Below, one piece after another: positions 25,660 to 34,669 of a stretch of DNA of 64,000 bases. This DNA comes from JAYWDA01 sp043747555 (GTDB lineage: Bacteria > Bdellovibrionota > Bdellovibrionia > Bdellovibrionales > Bdellovibrionaceae), in assembly GCA_043747555.1 (NCBI GenBank), contig JAYTOY010000070.1, positions 5,505 to 69,504 on the forward strand, read 5' to 3'. The stretch's first letter is position 1, and each line of letters starts with the position of its first letter. Position numbers and translations under genes: made by a program. The notes under the pieces were generated by a model. The model made no database searches. It was not told the DNA's origin and was given only the letters and a program-made list of their open reading frames with translations.

Positions 25660-27821
25660 CGGAAAGCCTCGTTCTTTTTTATTAAAAGGCTGAACTCTCG
25701 TGCGCTCGTCCAATCGGAATTCATATCTGGATTTTCAGAAATAGCACGCACCCGCCAGTAAAGTTTTCCAGAAGGTAATTTATTTTTAACTAAGAATCTA
25801 GGCTCAGTCGTTTGTATAGTAATAAGGGTCGAATCAAACGACGGGCTTGCGCTAATATCCAACTGATATACTTTGACGTCTTTGACTGATTTCCACTCAA
25901 GCCAAATAAAGACTTCTGTTTCCTGTTGCATAAAGACAGTGGTTTTATCAAAGGGCTCCATTAAACTAGGTAAAGCTAATGGGACCCGGTAAATATATTG
26001 AAATTTTTCTGGAGGGGAATAGCGCGAAATAGTCTTTCCAGCTTGATTCAAGGCAACGACCCTGACATGGAAAGTTCCTGGTTTTTCTAGAATGACAGGA
26101 ACACTGGCTGTACTGACTTCTAACTTTTTTGAATTTGAAAAACGAGCGTCTTGATCTAGCTCTAAAAGGTATTTTTGTGCGCCGGGGACCGGGGTCCATG
26201 CCACTAGCATTTCCTTGCTTGGAGCAGGTAAGGTCTTATCGGTCCCATTGACGATCAAATCTTGCAATGGATTGATTTTTGGATCTAAGAAGGAAACGCT
26301 GATCGATCCCACTTCACCTGGAAGACTTGCGAGGCCACGGGGACTCATCGAGAAAACTCGGAAATAGCTAAGGCCAGGGGCATAATTTTTTAGATCAAAT
26401 TGATTTGAATTAGAAGAATAAACTTTTGCATTTTGAAAGTCTTTTGTCCTTGCGACTTGAACTTTAAATTGCGCGATCCCATCTGGTTTTTCCCAAATAA
26501 TGGTTGGGATCGCTTCAGATGAAGGGGACCTTTTTTCAGCCGTGGCAGGATTAAAAATAATCTTATTAGTCACAAGGCGTGGAGCCATCGGACGTTGTTC
26601 AAGACCGACGATCAGGTTGACTGGATGCGTATCGGACCAGGCACTGAACGCCTCAGCATTTTTTTCACCGCGAACCCGGATAAAATATTCTCCCGTCGGA
26701 AGTGAGGGGGATACAGCTTCTAGATTTTCAACAACCGTGTTCGCAAGAATATCTCTAAACTGTATATCTCGAGCTATTTGGTAATGGTAATTTTTTGAAT
26801 CTTTCGTTTCTTGCCATTTTATTAGAAAACTTGATTTTAAGTTTTCTGGTAACGTATCGACGTTCATTTCGAACTGAAGTGACTGACCTTTAGCGGGTTC
26901 CAAAAGCACAGGTGCCTCAAGGCGGGCCACACTAAAAGTATTGGTCGCAGAAGTGTTAAGCTCTTGCCCTGAAACACTTAAGGCTTTGACTCGCCAAAAG
27001 AACTCTCCTTCGCCGCTGCGGAGGGGTACACCCGTCTTTTCTAGGGTGGTACGTCCATTCCAAACAATCTCTTTAAAAAAAGTGTCACGAGCGATTTCAA
27101 TTTTAAACTGGGGCACTTTCTGGGAGGCTGACCAAGTGAAGGGAAGTTCGTCACCTTCTTTGATTTGCTTAAATCTACTTTTATCGGCCACCAACAATTT
27201 GATGGACGGGCGAGGGACTTCTTCTAATTTTTCCGCCAGTGAGACCGATTGATCTTTCTGCAAAACTTTTGTTTGGTTCTTTGATTTGATAGCTGCAGCG
27301 CCCTGCTGAAGCTTGACATCGAGCTGGCCGGATCTGGATTTATTAAGCTGAAGTATGGTTTTTTCATTAGTGGCCGATTTTTCACCCTTTAAATTGTACT
27401 CTTCTTTTCCAGCAGTCACTTTTAATTTTCCCTCTGGACTTAGTTGTCCTATAAAATCTCCATACTTAAGATCTAAAGTCATTTCACCATTTTGAAAGTT
27501 TAATGTGACTAAGGAATTTTCCTTTAAATTGATGACAGAGCCATCATTGAGTAAAATGGAAACTTCGGACCTTTCACCGGTAAAGATGCTGTCCTTTTGG
27601 TGGACATCGAATGCCTTTCCCGCAGTTTTCCAAGCAAAGGCAGAGGCATTCTTGAGCCGAACATCATTTTTGGTCAATGAGATACTGCCAATCTGTTGTT
27701 GAGTGCTTTCAGATTTGTCTTTAAAAAATAGCGAGTCGTCATACAGCAAGTATGAGAAAATTGCGATCACAAGGATCGCAAGGCTCAGAAATATTTTATC
27801 GCCACGATTCAAGAAATTCAT
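25656..27821 (-). CDS. FecR-domain membrane protein with fibronectin III-like repeats
   Basis: 721 residues: one N-terminal membrane helix (about 10-27), a FecR-like domain (about 45-200; DGSVINLKENSLVTL and YGDFIGQLSPEGKLKVTAG), then several beta-sandwich repeats of fibronectin III character (WSASQKVPQFKIEIA, WQETKDSKNYHYQIA, WTPVPGAQKYLLELD, WKSVKDVKVYQLDIS), each about 90-110 residues. The repeats place it in the periplasm as a binding or sensory module. The gene is upstream of, and overlaps by four bases, the CheA-like kinase gene. A direct signalling partnership is likely but unproven. Confidence 0.75.
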   Translation of the reverse strand: MNFLNRGDKIFLSLAILVIAIFSYLLYDDSLFFKDKSESTQQQIGSISLTKNDVRLKNASAFAWKTAGKAFDVHQKDSIFTGERSEVSILLNDGSVINLKENSLVTLNFQNGEMTLDLKYGDFIGQLSPEGKLKVTAGKEEYNLKGEKSATNEKTILQLNKSRSGQLDVKLQQGAAAIKSKNQTKVLQKDQSVSLAEKLEEVPRPSIKLLVADKSRFKQIKEGDELPFTWSASQKVPQFKIEIARDTFFKEIVWNGRTTLEKTGVPLRSGEGEFFWRVKALSVSGQELNTSATNTFSVARLEAPVLLEPAKGQSLQFEMNVDTLPENLKSSFLIKWQETKDSKNYHYQIARDIQFRDILANTVVENLEAVSPSLPTGEYFIRVRGEKNAEAFSAWSDTHPVNLIVGLEQRPMAPRLVTNKIIFNPATAEKRSPSSEAIPTIIWEKPDGIAQFKVQVARTKDFQNAKVYSSNSNQFDLKNYAPGLSYFRVFSMSPRGLASLPGEVGSISVSFLDPKINPLQDLIVNGTDKTLPAPSKEMLVAWTPVPGAQKYLLELDQDARFSNSKKLEVSTASVPVILEKPGTFHVRVVALNQAGKTISRYSPPEKFQYIYRVPLALPSLMEPFDKTTVFMQQETEVFIWLEWKSVKDVKVYQLDISASPSFDSTLITIQTTEPRFLVKNKLPSGKLYWRVRAISENPDMNSDWTSAREFSLLIKKNEAFR

Positions 27822-27884
27822 ATTATTTCCTAGGGTTAGGATCGGAATATTAACTGAAAAGGGTTACGGACCAAGGGCTAAGTA

Positions 27885-27908
27885 ATCAGAGCCGGACTCC
27901 ACTCTGAT
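27885..27908. promoter_or_regulatory. Hairpin in the leader of the SpoIIE-type gene
   Basis: ATCAGAG and CTCTGAT form a perfect seven-base stem around a ten-base loop, followed by AGGGTTTTT. It lies 24 bases upstream of the GTG start, in the 111-base divergent region. It might be an attenuator, or a terminator for transcripts entering from elsewhere. Confidence 0.35.
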
Positions 27909-27932
27909 AGGGTTTTTAAGCATAATAAAGGC

Positions 27933-29795
27933 GTGAAGAAAACCGGACTTTCCCTACGTTACAAAATTCTGATCTTGCTGACGCTCATACCGTTGATCAC
28001 CTTGTCAGTCTATTTGGTCCTGGCGTTGCGAATTTTTGAACAAGATAAAATTGCCTATGTCTTTGATTCGACTAGCAATATGTCGTCATCGATGGGCAAT
28101 CAGGTAAAGACTCAGCTGAACTCCATCCTTTCGTCCTGTAAACCAATTTTTCAGGACTATCTCGACGAAAAGTCGTTTACAAAGCTCAGTGAAAATATTT
28201 TTCGAAATGAGTTTTTTCTGGACCTAGTGATTGTCTACAGATGGGATGGATTTGCAAAAAAGTACGAAAAGATGGCGCTGTTAGAAAAAGATCCACAAAT
28301 GTTTGAAACTACCTACCAGCCTATTTCAGAGCAGATAAATCAATATTTGTTAGAAATGTACGGGCAAAATCGCTCCGTCAAAGTGCCTTTTCATGACGAC
28401 CGCATGATGCTTTTAGAAAAATTTGTGGATCCCAAATCCAAAGAGACTTTGATCTTCGTCGTCGTCTCAAAACTTTCAGAAACAGCCGAGATTTTTCGTT
28501 CAGCCTTGTCACAAAGGTTGTACCTCGTTGCGGGAGAAGGGTCGATTTTTTTTGGCCCTGCCGACGAAAATGAAAAAAATATCAATAATGTTTTTACGGC
28601 CCCTTTTCTGACAGCAGGTGCGACAAAAATCTCTCAAGGTGCCCAAACGGGAAAGGATTCGTTGGGAAATGATATTCTGGCTTCATACTCAAGAGTGGGA
28701 TTCGGCGATCTGATGGTCATTTCAACAGTTGATCGCGCTCATGCTTTATCGGCCATTCAGGTTTTGTTAAGGAAATCGCTGATCTTCTTTGTGATCTTAA
28801 TTGCTATAACAGCCATAGTTAGTTTAATTGCGTCAGGCTCTATCACTCGGGCATTAACTTCGCTTTTTGATGCCACTCAAAAAGTTTCCGAAGGTGATTT
28901 CAATATTCGGGTGAAAGTGGATTCTTCCGATGAAGTGGGTGCCCTGGCCGCTAATTTTAACATCATGGCCGAAGAAGTTTCGCGATTGGTTCTGCAAACT
29001 GCAGAAAAAGCTCGAATGGAAAATGAACTTCAAACTGCTCGAACAGTTCAGGAAACTCTTTTTCCGGAAAATAATGGCAAAGTAGGGCCACTTTCAATTT
29101 CAGGTTTTTACGAGCCGGCCAGCGAGTGTGGTGGAGACTGGTGGCATTATTGTGAAGTGGGCGAAAAAAAGGTCTTCCTATGGATCGGAGATGCGACGGG
29201 CCATGGAGCCCCTGCAGCGTTGATCACCAGTGCAGCAAAGTCAGCCTCCACAATTATCGAAAGACTGAACATTTCACCGGCAAAAGCGATGGAGCTTTTG
29301 AATCGTGCGATTTATGATGTCTCAAAGGGTCGTATCATGATGACCTTTTTCTTGGCCTGTTACGATCCAAAGACGGGTGAAATGACCTACTCGAATGCTT
29401 CCCATGAAGCCCCTTACTTAATGAAAAAATCAGGCGATCAGCTGACAAAAAGCGACCTGATTCCCTTGAATGAAGTGAACAACCCAAGGCTAGGGCAGGG
29501 CAGGGACACAGTCTATGCGCAAACATCAGTCCGTTTAGAGCCGGGTGAAATGGTCTTTTTCTTTACAGATGGAATATCGGATATTCAAAACCCCGGGAAT
29601 GAAGCTTGGGGCGAACGAAAATTTATTAGGGCTTTAGTCCAGGCCAATCATGATTTTCCGGGAACAACGGAGAGTGTTCAAAGATTTTCAAAGGCTTTCC
29701 AGGAACATCGTCAAGGGGCTCTTCTTATTGATGACGTGACGTTTTTTGTAGTGAAGAATGAAGGAATAGGCATCGAAGGGAATATTCATGGGTAA
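27933..29795 (+). CDS. Membrane sensor with HAMP and SpoIIE/RsbU-type PP2C phosphatase
   Basis: 620 residues: membrane helix about 10-32; periplasmic sensor about 33-275; second helix about 279-300; HAMP domain about 301-350 (SEGDFNIRVKVDSSDEVGAL); short coiled coil; PP2C phosphatase about 376-612 with LFPENNG, WIGDATGHGAPAAL near 417 and a late DDVTFFVV metal-binding motif. Such phosphatases dephosphorylate STAS-domain partners in partner-switching systems. The STAS gene follows with an eight-base overlap, so it is the evident substrate. The GTG at 27933 has a weak, close ribosome site. Confidence 0.88.
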   Translation: MKKTGLSLRYKILILLTLIPLITLSVYLVLALRIFEQDKIAYVFDSTSNMSSSMGNQVKTQLNSILSSCKPIFQDYLDEKSFTKLSENIFRNEFFLDLVIVYRWDGFAKKYEKMALLEKDPQMFETTYQPISEQINQYLLEMYGQNRSVKVPFHDDRMMLLEKFVDPKSKETLIFVVVSKLSETAEIFRSALSQRLYLVAGEGSIFFGPADENEKNINNVFTAPFLTAGATKISQGAQTGKDSLGNDILASYSRVGFGDLMVISTVDRAHALSAIQVLLRKSLIFFVILIAITAIVSLIASGSITRALTSLFDATQKVSEGDFNIRVKVDSSDEVGALAANFNIMAEEVSRLVLQTAEKARMENELQTARTVQETLFPENNGKVGPLSISGFYEPASECGGDWWHYCEVGEKKVFLWIGDATGHGAPAALITSAAKSASTIIERLNISPAKAMELLNRAIYDVSKGRIMMTFFLACYDPKTGEMTYSNASHEAPYLMKKSGDQLTKSDLIPLNEVNNPRLGQGRDTVYAQTSVRLEPGEMVFFFTDGISDIQNPGNEAWGERKFIRALVQANHDFPGTTESVQRFSKAFQEHRQGALLIDDVTFFVVKNEGIGIEGNIHG

Positions 29796-30258
29796 GCTTG
29801 ACTTTAAAATTGATAAAAATTCCGGAAATTTGAACATCCACATGGCGGGTACGATTGATGAAGATGTTGATTTTTCACAGATGAATTTAGGTGAGGCGCA
29901 AGAGATCGACTTGGAATTATCAGGAGTTAAAAGTATTAATTCTTGTGGAATCCGCGAATGGATCAAATGGATGGCGACCAACAAAAATGCAAAAATTAAA
30001 TTTAATCAGTGCCCCAAGGTGATTGTTGATCAAATCAATATGGTGGATGGCTTTTTGCCGCAAAATGGAAAAGTCAGTTCTTTCTTCGTTCCTTACTATA
30101 ATGATGATTCGGGATCAGAGAAAAATATTTTGTTTCGATATGGGACAGAGTTCACTGAAGGCGATTTTAAGCCACCCGCAGAAATTAAGGATGATCAGGG
30201 AAATAAAATGGAAATGGACGTTATTGAATCTAAGTATTTTAAATTCATTAAGCGCTAA
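29788..30258 (+). CDS. STAS-like anti-sigma antagonist with C-terminal extension
   Basis: 156 residues. The N-terminal 100 or so form a STAS-like domain: beta strand NLNIHMAGTIDED, then DLELSGVKSINSCGIREW, where S52 occupies the usual phosphorylation site region. A 55-residue C-terminal extension without recognised domain follows. Given the overlap with the SpoIIE-type phosphatase gene, it is probably a partner-switching component (RsbV/SpoIIAA-like). No anti-sigma kinase (RsbW-like) gene is in the window. Confidence 0.75.
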   Translation: MGKLDFKIDKNSGNLNIHMAGTIDEDVDFSQMNLGEAQEIDLELSGVKSINSCGIREWIKWMATNKNAKIKFNQCPKVIVDQINMVDGFLPQNGKVSSFFVPYYNDDSGSEKNILFRYGTEFTEGDFKPPAEIKDDQGNKMEMDVIESKYFKFIKR

Positions 30259-30321
30259 ACCTAAGTCTGGGTTCGTGCTTATTGCCTTCAGATAACTTGC
30301 TGATTTCCCGATGCAATACCC

Positions 30322-32262
30322 GTGAGCGATGCAAAAGCAAATGTTCTACTTATTGGAAATGAACTCTCGTTAGGAGAGGCCATTAAAAACACCTTGATCA
30401 GCGATGGCTATCAAGTATTTCATATTTTGCATCCTGATGAAGCGCAAGAAATTTTAAATGCTCACCGTATTGATATCATGCTCGTCGACTGCATGTTGCC
30501 CAAACTGAGTGGAGTTGATTTTGTTGAGCAGCTCAGGAAAAATTTCCCCACCTTAAAATTCAAAATTATTTTAATGAGTGGCATCTACACTGATAAAAAT
30601 TTTATTCAGGAAGCCACAAAGCGAACTCAGGCTGTTGCTTTTATTAAAAAAGAAATTCCTTTTGAACATGCGCAGGTCTTGGAGGCTATTCATAAAATCC
30701 CAAGTTCACGCCCTGCTGGGGAAGTCCCCATCAGGAAAGTTCTATATCAAATTTTTGAAAAAGAAAAAGTGACGACTCGAGAAAAACGAAAAATTATTGA
30801 ATCATTAGATGATGTCAGTGGCTTTGACCTTCCATTTATTTATTCGTTACTGGTTGAAACAAAAAGTTCTGGTTACCTGAATATTTACTATCAAAGTGGC
30901 GCCGTTTCTGGGATCGCTTTTGCTACTGGTAACATTGTTGGTGTGGATGTTGAAGATCAAACCACCTACCTTGGAAATTTATTGATTCAAAGCGGATATG
31001 CAACTCCAAATGATGTGCAAAATGCCATCAAAGAAAAATCCAGCTTAAAATTGGGCCAAAAGTTGATTAAAGGAAATTTCCTAAGTCCCCATGCTTTTGA
31101 TTTAGCTCTTTCTGAGCAAATGAACATTCGATTGTCGCGTACAATTGCAGATCATATGGTTAAAGTTAATTTTTCAAGCAGCGAGGTCGAAGTATCTTCT
31201 CCACACATCGACGCTGATCAACTTCTCAGTTTTTTACATGATTGGATTGTTTCTAAGCTTTCGGCCAACTGGTTAAAAACACTGTATATGATGTGGGCCG
31301 GTCACGCGATTGTAAAAACAGCTTTTTTTAGGACAGATCATCCAGCTTTGCAGATGTCCATGATCAAACAGTTAGATGGATTTATCACAGAAATCAATAA
31401 AGGCACTAATATCAATAAGCTTTTATCTGAGAAACGCTATAATGAATCAGGTCTGTACAAGGCGCTTCATTTTCTGTTGACCAAGGGTTTGATTGTGTTC
31501 AGTAATGCCGCGACCTTTGCAACGGCTGGGGATCAAATGGCAGCCGTTCGCAAAGTCGCAGCGGACTTTAAGGGACGATCTCCCATAGAAATTTTAAATT
31601 TATTAAATATCTCAAGGCAGGGACAGAGCTCAAAAGAATCTTTAATTCGAGATTTTGTGCAGGTGATAGGACCAGAGCCGTCCTCGCAAAATAAAGAATT
31701 ACATCAGGAATGGATCGCTGTTCATAAACAGTATGAGCAAGCTATCCTTCGCATGGGCGATGCTAATTTGATGGAGCAAATGACCTTAGCCAACCAAACT
31801 CGGGAAGCCGAACAAAAGTTAAAAGCTACACAAATCGTCGAAGAAGTGAAGCAGCTGCTTTTGATGAATATGTTTACTAAGGCTTATGAAAAGCTGAATG
31901 AAGCCTTGAGACTTTCAAGCCAAGTACCACAGGTTCATATATTTTTAGCCTGGGCCAAGTTGGGTCAACATGAACCCAATAAAAAAATTGCGAACCTAAA
32001 GGATATTGAGTTTGACCTTATGCAAGTTCCAGCAGAAGAGCGTTACGATGTTTTTTTTCCTTATGTCACAGGCCTTTACCAAAAAGTTCGTGGGGATTTC
32101 AACTCAGCCAGTAAGTCTTTTAGTAAAGCAGTCGCTATCGACAGCACATTTATTCCTGCCCGTCGAGAAATCAGCGCTTTAGCCTCTGCGACAAAGAAAC
32201 AAGATGTTCTTAATTTGGACTTAACAAAAATGGTTTCTGGATTTTTTCGTAAAAAAAGTTAG
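30322..32262 (+). CDS. Receiver-PATAN(DUF4388)-TPR-type response regulator
   Basis: 646 residues. Receiver domain about 6-125 with acceptor D56 in MLVDCMLPKLSG and Lys near 109; the usual acidic pair is degenerate (GNE). A DUF4388/PATAN-type domain lies about 160-270 (SLLVETKSSGYLNIYY, FATGNIVGVDVED), followed by a long helical region and TPR-like helices near 515-620 (AYEKLNEALRLSSQVP, FNSASKSFSKAVAIDS). PATAN domains are found in regulators from cyanobacteria, Deltaproteobacteria and relatives; the output mechanism is mostly uncharacterised. It starts at a GTG, 63 bases after the STAS gene, and probably belongs to the same transcript. Confidence 0.8.
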   Translation: MSDAKANVLLIGNELSLGEAIKNTLISDGYQVFHILHPDEAQEILNAHRIDIMLVDCMLPKLSGVDFVEQLRKNFPTLKFKIILMSGIYTDKNFIQEATKRTQAVAFIKKEIPFEHAQVLEAIHKIPSSRPAGEVPIRKVLYQIFEKEKVTTREKRKIIESLDDVSGFDLPFIYSLLVETKSSGYLNIYYQSGAVSGIAFATGNIVGVDVEDQTTYLGNLLIQSGYATPNDVQNAIKEKSSLKLGQKLIKGNFLSPHAFDLALSEQMNIRLSRTIADHMVKVNFSSSEVEVSSPHIDADQLLSFLHDWIVSKLSANWLKTLYMMWAGHAIVKTAFFRTDHPALQMSMIKQLDGFITEINKGTNINKLLSEKRYNESGLYKALHFLLTKGLIVFSNAATFATAGDQMAAVRKVAADFKGRSPIEILNLLNISRQGQSSKESLIRDFVQVIGPEPSSQNKELHQEWIAVHKQYEQAILRMGDANLMEQMTLANQTREAEQKLKATQIVEEVKQLLLMNMFTKAYEKLNEALRLSSQVPQVHIFLAWAKLGQHEPNKKIANLKDIEFDLMQVPAEERYDVFFPYVTGLYQKVRGDFNSASKSFSKAVAIDSTFIPARREISALASATKKQDVLNLDLTKMVSGFFRKKS

Positions 32263-34001
32263 AAATTAATTAAGTATCCCACATCTAACACAAATTGATT
32301 GGTGGGTTCGACAGGCACTGGATTCCAAGTCAACATTCGATAATGGGGCCCAAAGGTCAGCCAACTTTTATGACTGATCGGTGTGTAAAAGATTGTCTCA
32401 AGCTCGATCCAGCTCACAAGCTTAAAGTTATTAGTATCCGTGGCATTGCCCGACAGGTACGAGAGCTTAGTTTGATACCACTGAATCCAGCGAGGGAAAA
32501 AATCAGGGGAGGCTCGGAAGTCCCAGATCGACAGACCAAACGCTGTGCTAGAGACATCCATTCCTTTTACAAAAGCCACAGGTAAACCCAGTCCCCAAGT
32601 ACCGTCTTGCAAAGGAAGGCCAGGGTTAAAGCGATATAAAAGTTCTAGCCGAGTTTCGTCATATTGTGGAAAACCGGTTTTATTCGTTAAATGAATATTT
32701 TCGTCCACCTCTAAACCCCAATTAAATTCGCTAATAAATTTTTGTAGCCACCACTGAAGTTTTAAATTTCCAATTGCCACGCCTGAGGGCGATTGGTACT
32801 GGAGGCCACCTTGAAAAATATAAGGGCTGCCGCGATAGATATCATATCGAGCGACATAGTTTTTTGAATCAGCAGAGATATTTAGGTAGTGTGAACTATT
32901 GATGCCTTGAGGAAGATCGCGGAGCTCCCAGGTGAAAGAATTTTTGTTGCGGCTTCGTAATAAGTCCTTTGCATTGAGGGATCGTAAGCGAGTTCCTGTT
33001 GGGAATGTTCCCTGCAAGGTGATTGACGAAGAAAAAGTTTTATCAGGCGCAGCTCCAGCTAACAAAGGCCGTAAAATTTCTTTCGGAACATCGCCCTTAA
33101 TAAAAAATTCTTGGCGCATAGGTATTCCACCGCCGCCCTTGAGGTAAATAACAGGACGATGAGTAGGAATTTCAATCTGCCAAAGATTTTCACCTAAAAT
33201 CTTAACTTTGCTTGAATCGGCAGGCTCTGTTCCCGAAGCCGTCAAAATAAGAGTTTCACCATTTTCACTAAGCACTAAGTCTTTAAAATCAACTTCTTTG
33301 CGACGAGTTTCAATTTCAAGATAGGCTCCTGATTCAGCCGTCGACCTAAATAGGATATTTTGATTGATGTCATTGAGGACAACGATACCTTGTGGTCCAA
33401 CGGGATTCCCATTTATTTCGACTGAGGCCTTTTTAGCAGTCGAGAGGCGATCTTTAACGATAATTTCTTTGTCGGCTGAAGAAACATAGAGTTCGCGGGA
33501 ACAAAGGTATATTTTAGTCCTATCGGATGTCGCTGAAATGCAAAAATTGATAAAGGGCAAAGTCTTCATCGTGTTTAAAACTTCAGAGTCAACAAAGTCA
33601 GAGGTGAATTCCGCTAATTCAGCCCGAAGTTGAGTAAATTCAGTTGTTATGGGAGTGATCTTTATTTGTTTTTCAGTGATCGTATTTCTCCAAAGTGCCT
33701 TGCCATTATTGTTCATTAAGATAAGCTGGCCCTGAGATAACATCGCTGCTGGCCAAACGAATTTAATCCGATAGTTTTCGCTATTTCCCGATCGAATCAA
33801 TTGAAAATTAAAAGTTGAAGAATCAATTAAGATATCGCCAATCCGAATTCGTTCAGCATCCATTAAAGTGTATTCGAATTTTTGTGGAAGAGCTTGGGCG
33901 CCATTTCTATCAGCTTGAAATACTAAATTTTTCGACTTCTGCGGCCCAGCCAGCGCAGAGATTGAAATTGTCCAAAAAATAAGAGCCAGTTTCATATTCA
34001 T
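32259..34001 (-). CDS. Envelope protein with C-terminal barrel, paralogue of 11135-13105
   Basis: 580 residues with a signal peptide (about 1-18, SISALAG). The central part contains YLKGGGGIPMRQEF and SSSITLQGTFPTG, which align with the same motifs in the 11135-13105 protein, followed by about 200 residues of barrel-like alternating strands ending in VGYLINF. It is therefore a paralogue of that protein. The first ATG (34001) and the third codon (33995) are both possible starts. It converges with the receiver-PATAN gene by a TTAG double-stop overlap. No function is known; a surface or transport role is likely. Confidence 0.65.
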   Translation of the reverse strand: MNMKLALIFWTISISALAGPQKSKNLVFQADRNGAQALPQKFEYTLMDAERIRIGDILIDSSTFNFQLIRSGNSENYRIKFVWPAAMLSQGQLILMNNNGKALWRNTITEKQIKITPITTEFTQLRAELAEFTSDFVDSEVLNTMKTLPFINFCISATSDRTKIYLCSRELYVSSADKEIIVKDRLSTAKKASVEINGNPVGPQGIVVLNDINQNILFRSTAESGAYLEIETRRKEVDFKDLVLSENGETLILTASGTEPADSSKVKILGENLWQIEIPTHRPVIYLKGGGGIPMRQEFFIKGDVPKEILRPLLAGAAPDKTFSSSITLQGTFPTGTRLRSLNAKDLLRSRNKNSFTWELRDLPQGINSSHYLNISADSKNYVARYDIYRGSPYIFQGGLQYQSPSGVAIGNLKLQWWLQKFISEFNWGLEVDENIHLTNKTGFPQYDETRLELLYRFNPGLPLQDGTWGLGLPVAFVKGMDVSSTAFGLSIWDFRASPDFFPRWIQWYQTKLSYLSGNATDTNNFKLVSWIELETIFYTPISHKSWLTFGPHYRMLTWNPVPVEPTNQFVLDVGYLINF

Positions 34002-34047
34002 CTCGTGGTATTGTGAGAGGGAAATTCTAAATGATCAAGAAAGATCC

Positions 34048-34650
34048 TTATTTTAAAAGCTCCTCGTGGATTTGATCGAGACTGTAGCCATCGAGTATGG
34101 CTCTAATGACTTCTAAAGAAAGAGTCATTTTGGACATAAAGTCCTTATTCTGAGATACCACTAATCGGTGCGGGTGGCCGGACCAAGCTTTTTTTATTTT
34201 GTCATTCAAAGCGGTGGCTTGATTGAAAGATTCTGTTCGAATTGGATTGCTGGTGTCATAATAAGGGCGCGAAGCCGTGTCTAGGTGAATCACCCAACGA
34301 TAACGAATCAGTTCTTTTTGCCGCGTTGTTTTCATGGTTTTAAAGAAGTGATTTTCTGATTTTGGCCAGTAGGCAATACTGTCCAACGAGCCTCGATCGC
34401 AGATCACAAGTTTTGCTTTAGGATGCTCAGCTTCAATCAGGCTTTCTAATTCTTTTTGGACATTATAAATGGCGTTCTGGGCGTGCAATAGGCCGGCCTG
34501 AGATTTAATTCTAGGAAATCCGCCGCGATACAAGATGCTGGCAGCCTCAGGGACGACAGCAACAATGGAACCCATTTCTTTTTGCAAGGCCTCAATCAGA
34601 GTTGTTTTTCCTCCAGAAGGGCCACCAGTAATCACGATTTTATGAGACAT
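34048..34650 (-). CDS. P-loop NTPase of the AAA_28 (NadR-like) type
   Basis: 200 residues. Walker A is VITGGPSGGKTTLIEAL at 6-22; the DRG motif (VICDRGSLDSIAYWP) follows near 84-98, a pattern of the AAA_28/NadR-kinase-like group, which includes phosphoinositide-binding Ttd14-type proteins. Substrate unknown. It sits 19 bases after the cardiolipin synthase gene on the same strand, so the two may be co-transcribed. Confidence 0.75.
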   Translation of the reverse strand: MSHKIVITGGPSGGKTTLIEALQKEMGSIVAVVPEAASILYRGGFPRIKSQAGLLHAQNAIYNVQKELESLIEAEHPKAKLVICDRGSLDSIAYWPKSENHFFKTMKTTRQKELIRYRWVIHLDTASRPYYDTSNPIRTESFNQATALNDKIKKAWSGHPHRLVVSQNKDFMSKMTLSLEVIRAILDGYSLDQIHEELLK

Positions 34651-34669
34651 TATTTTGCATCATAGCGGT

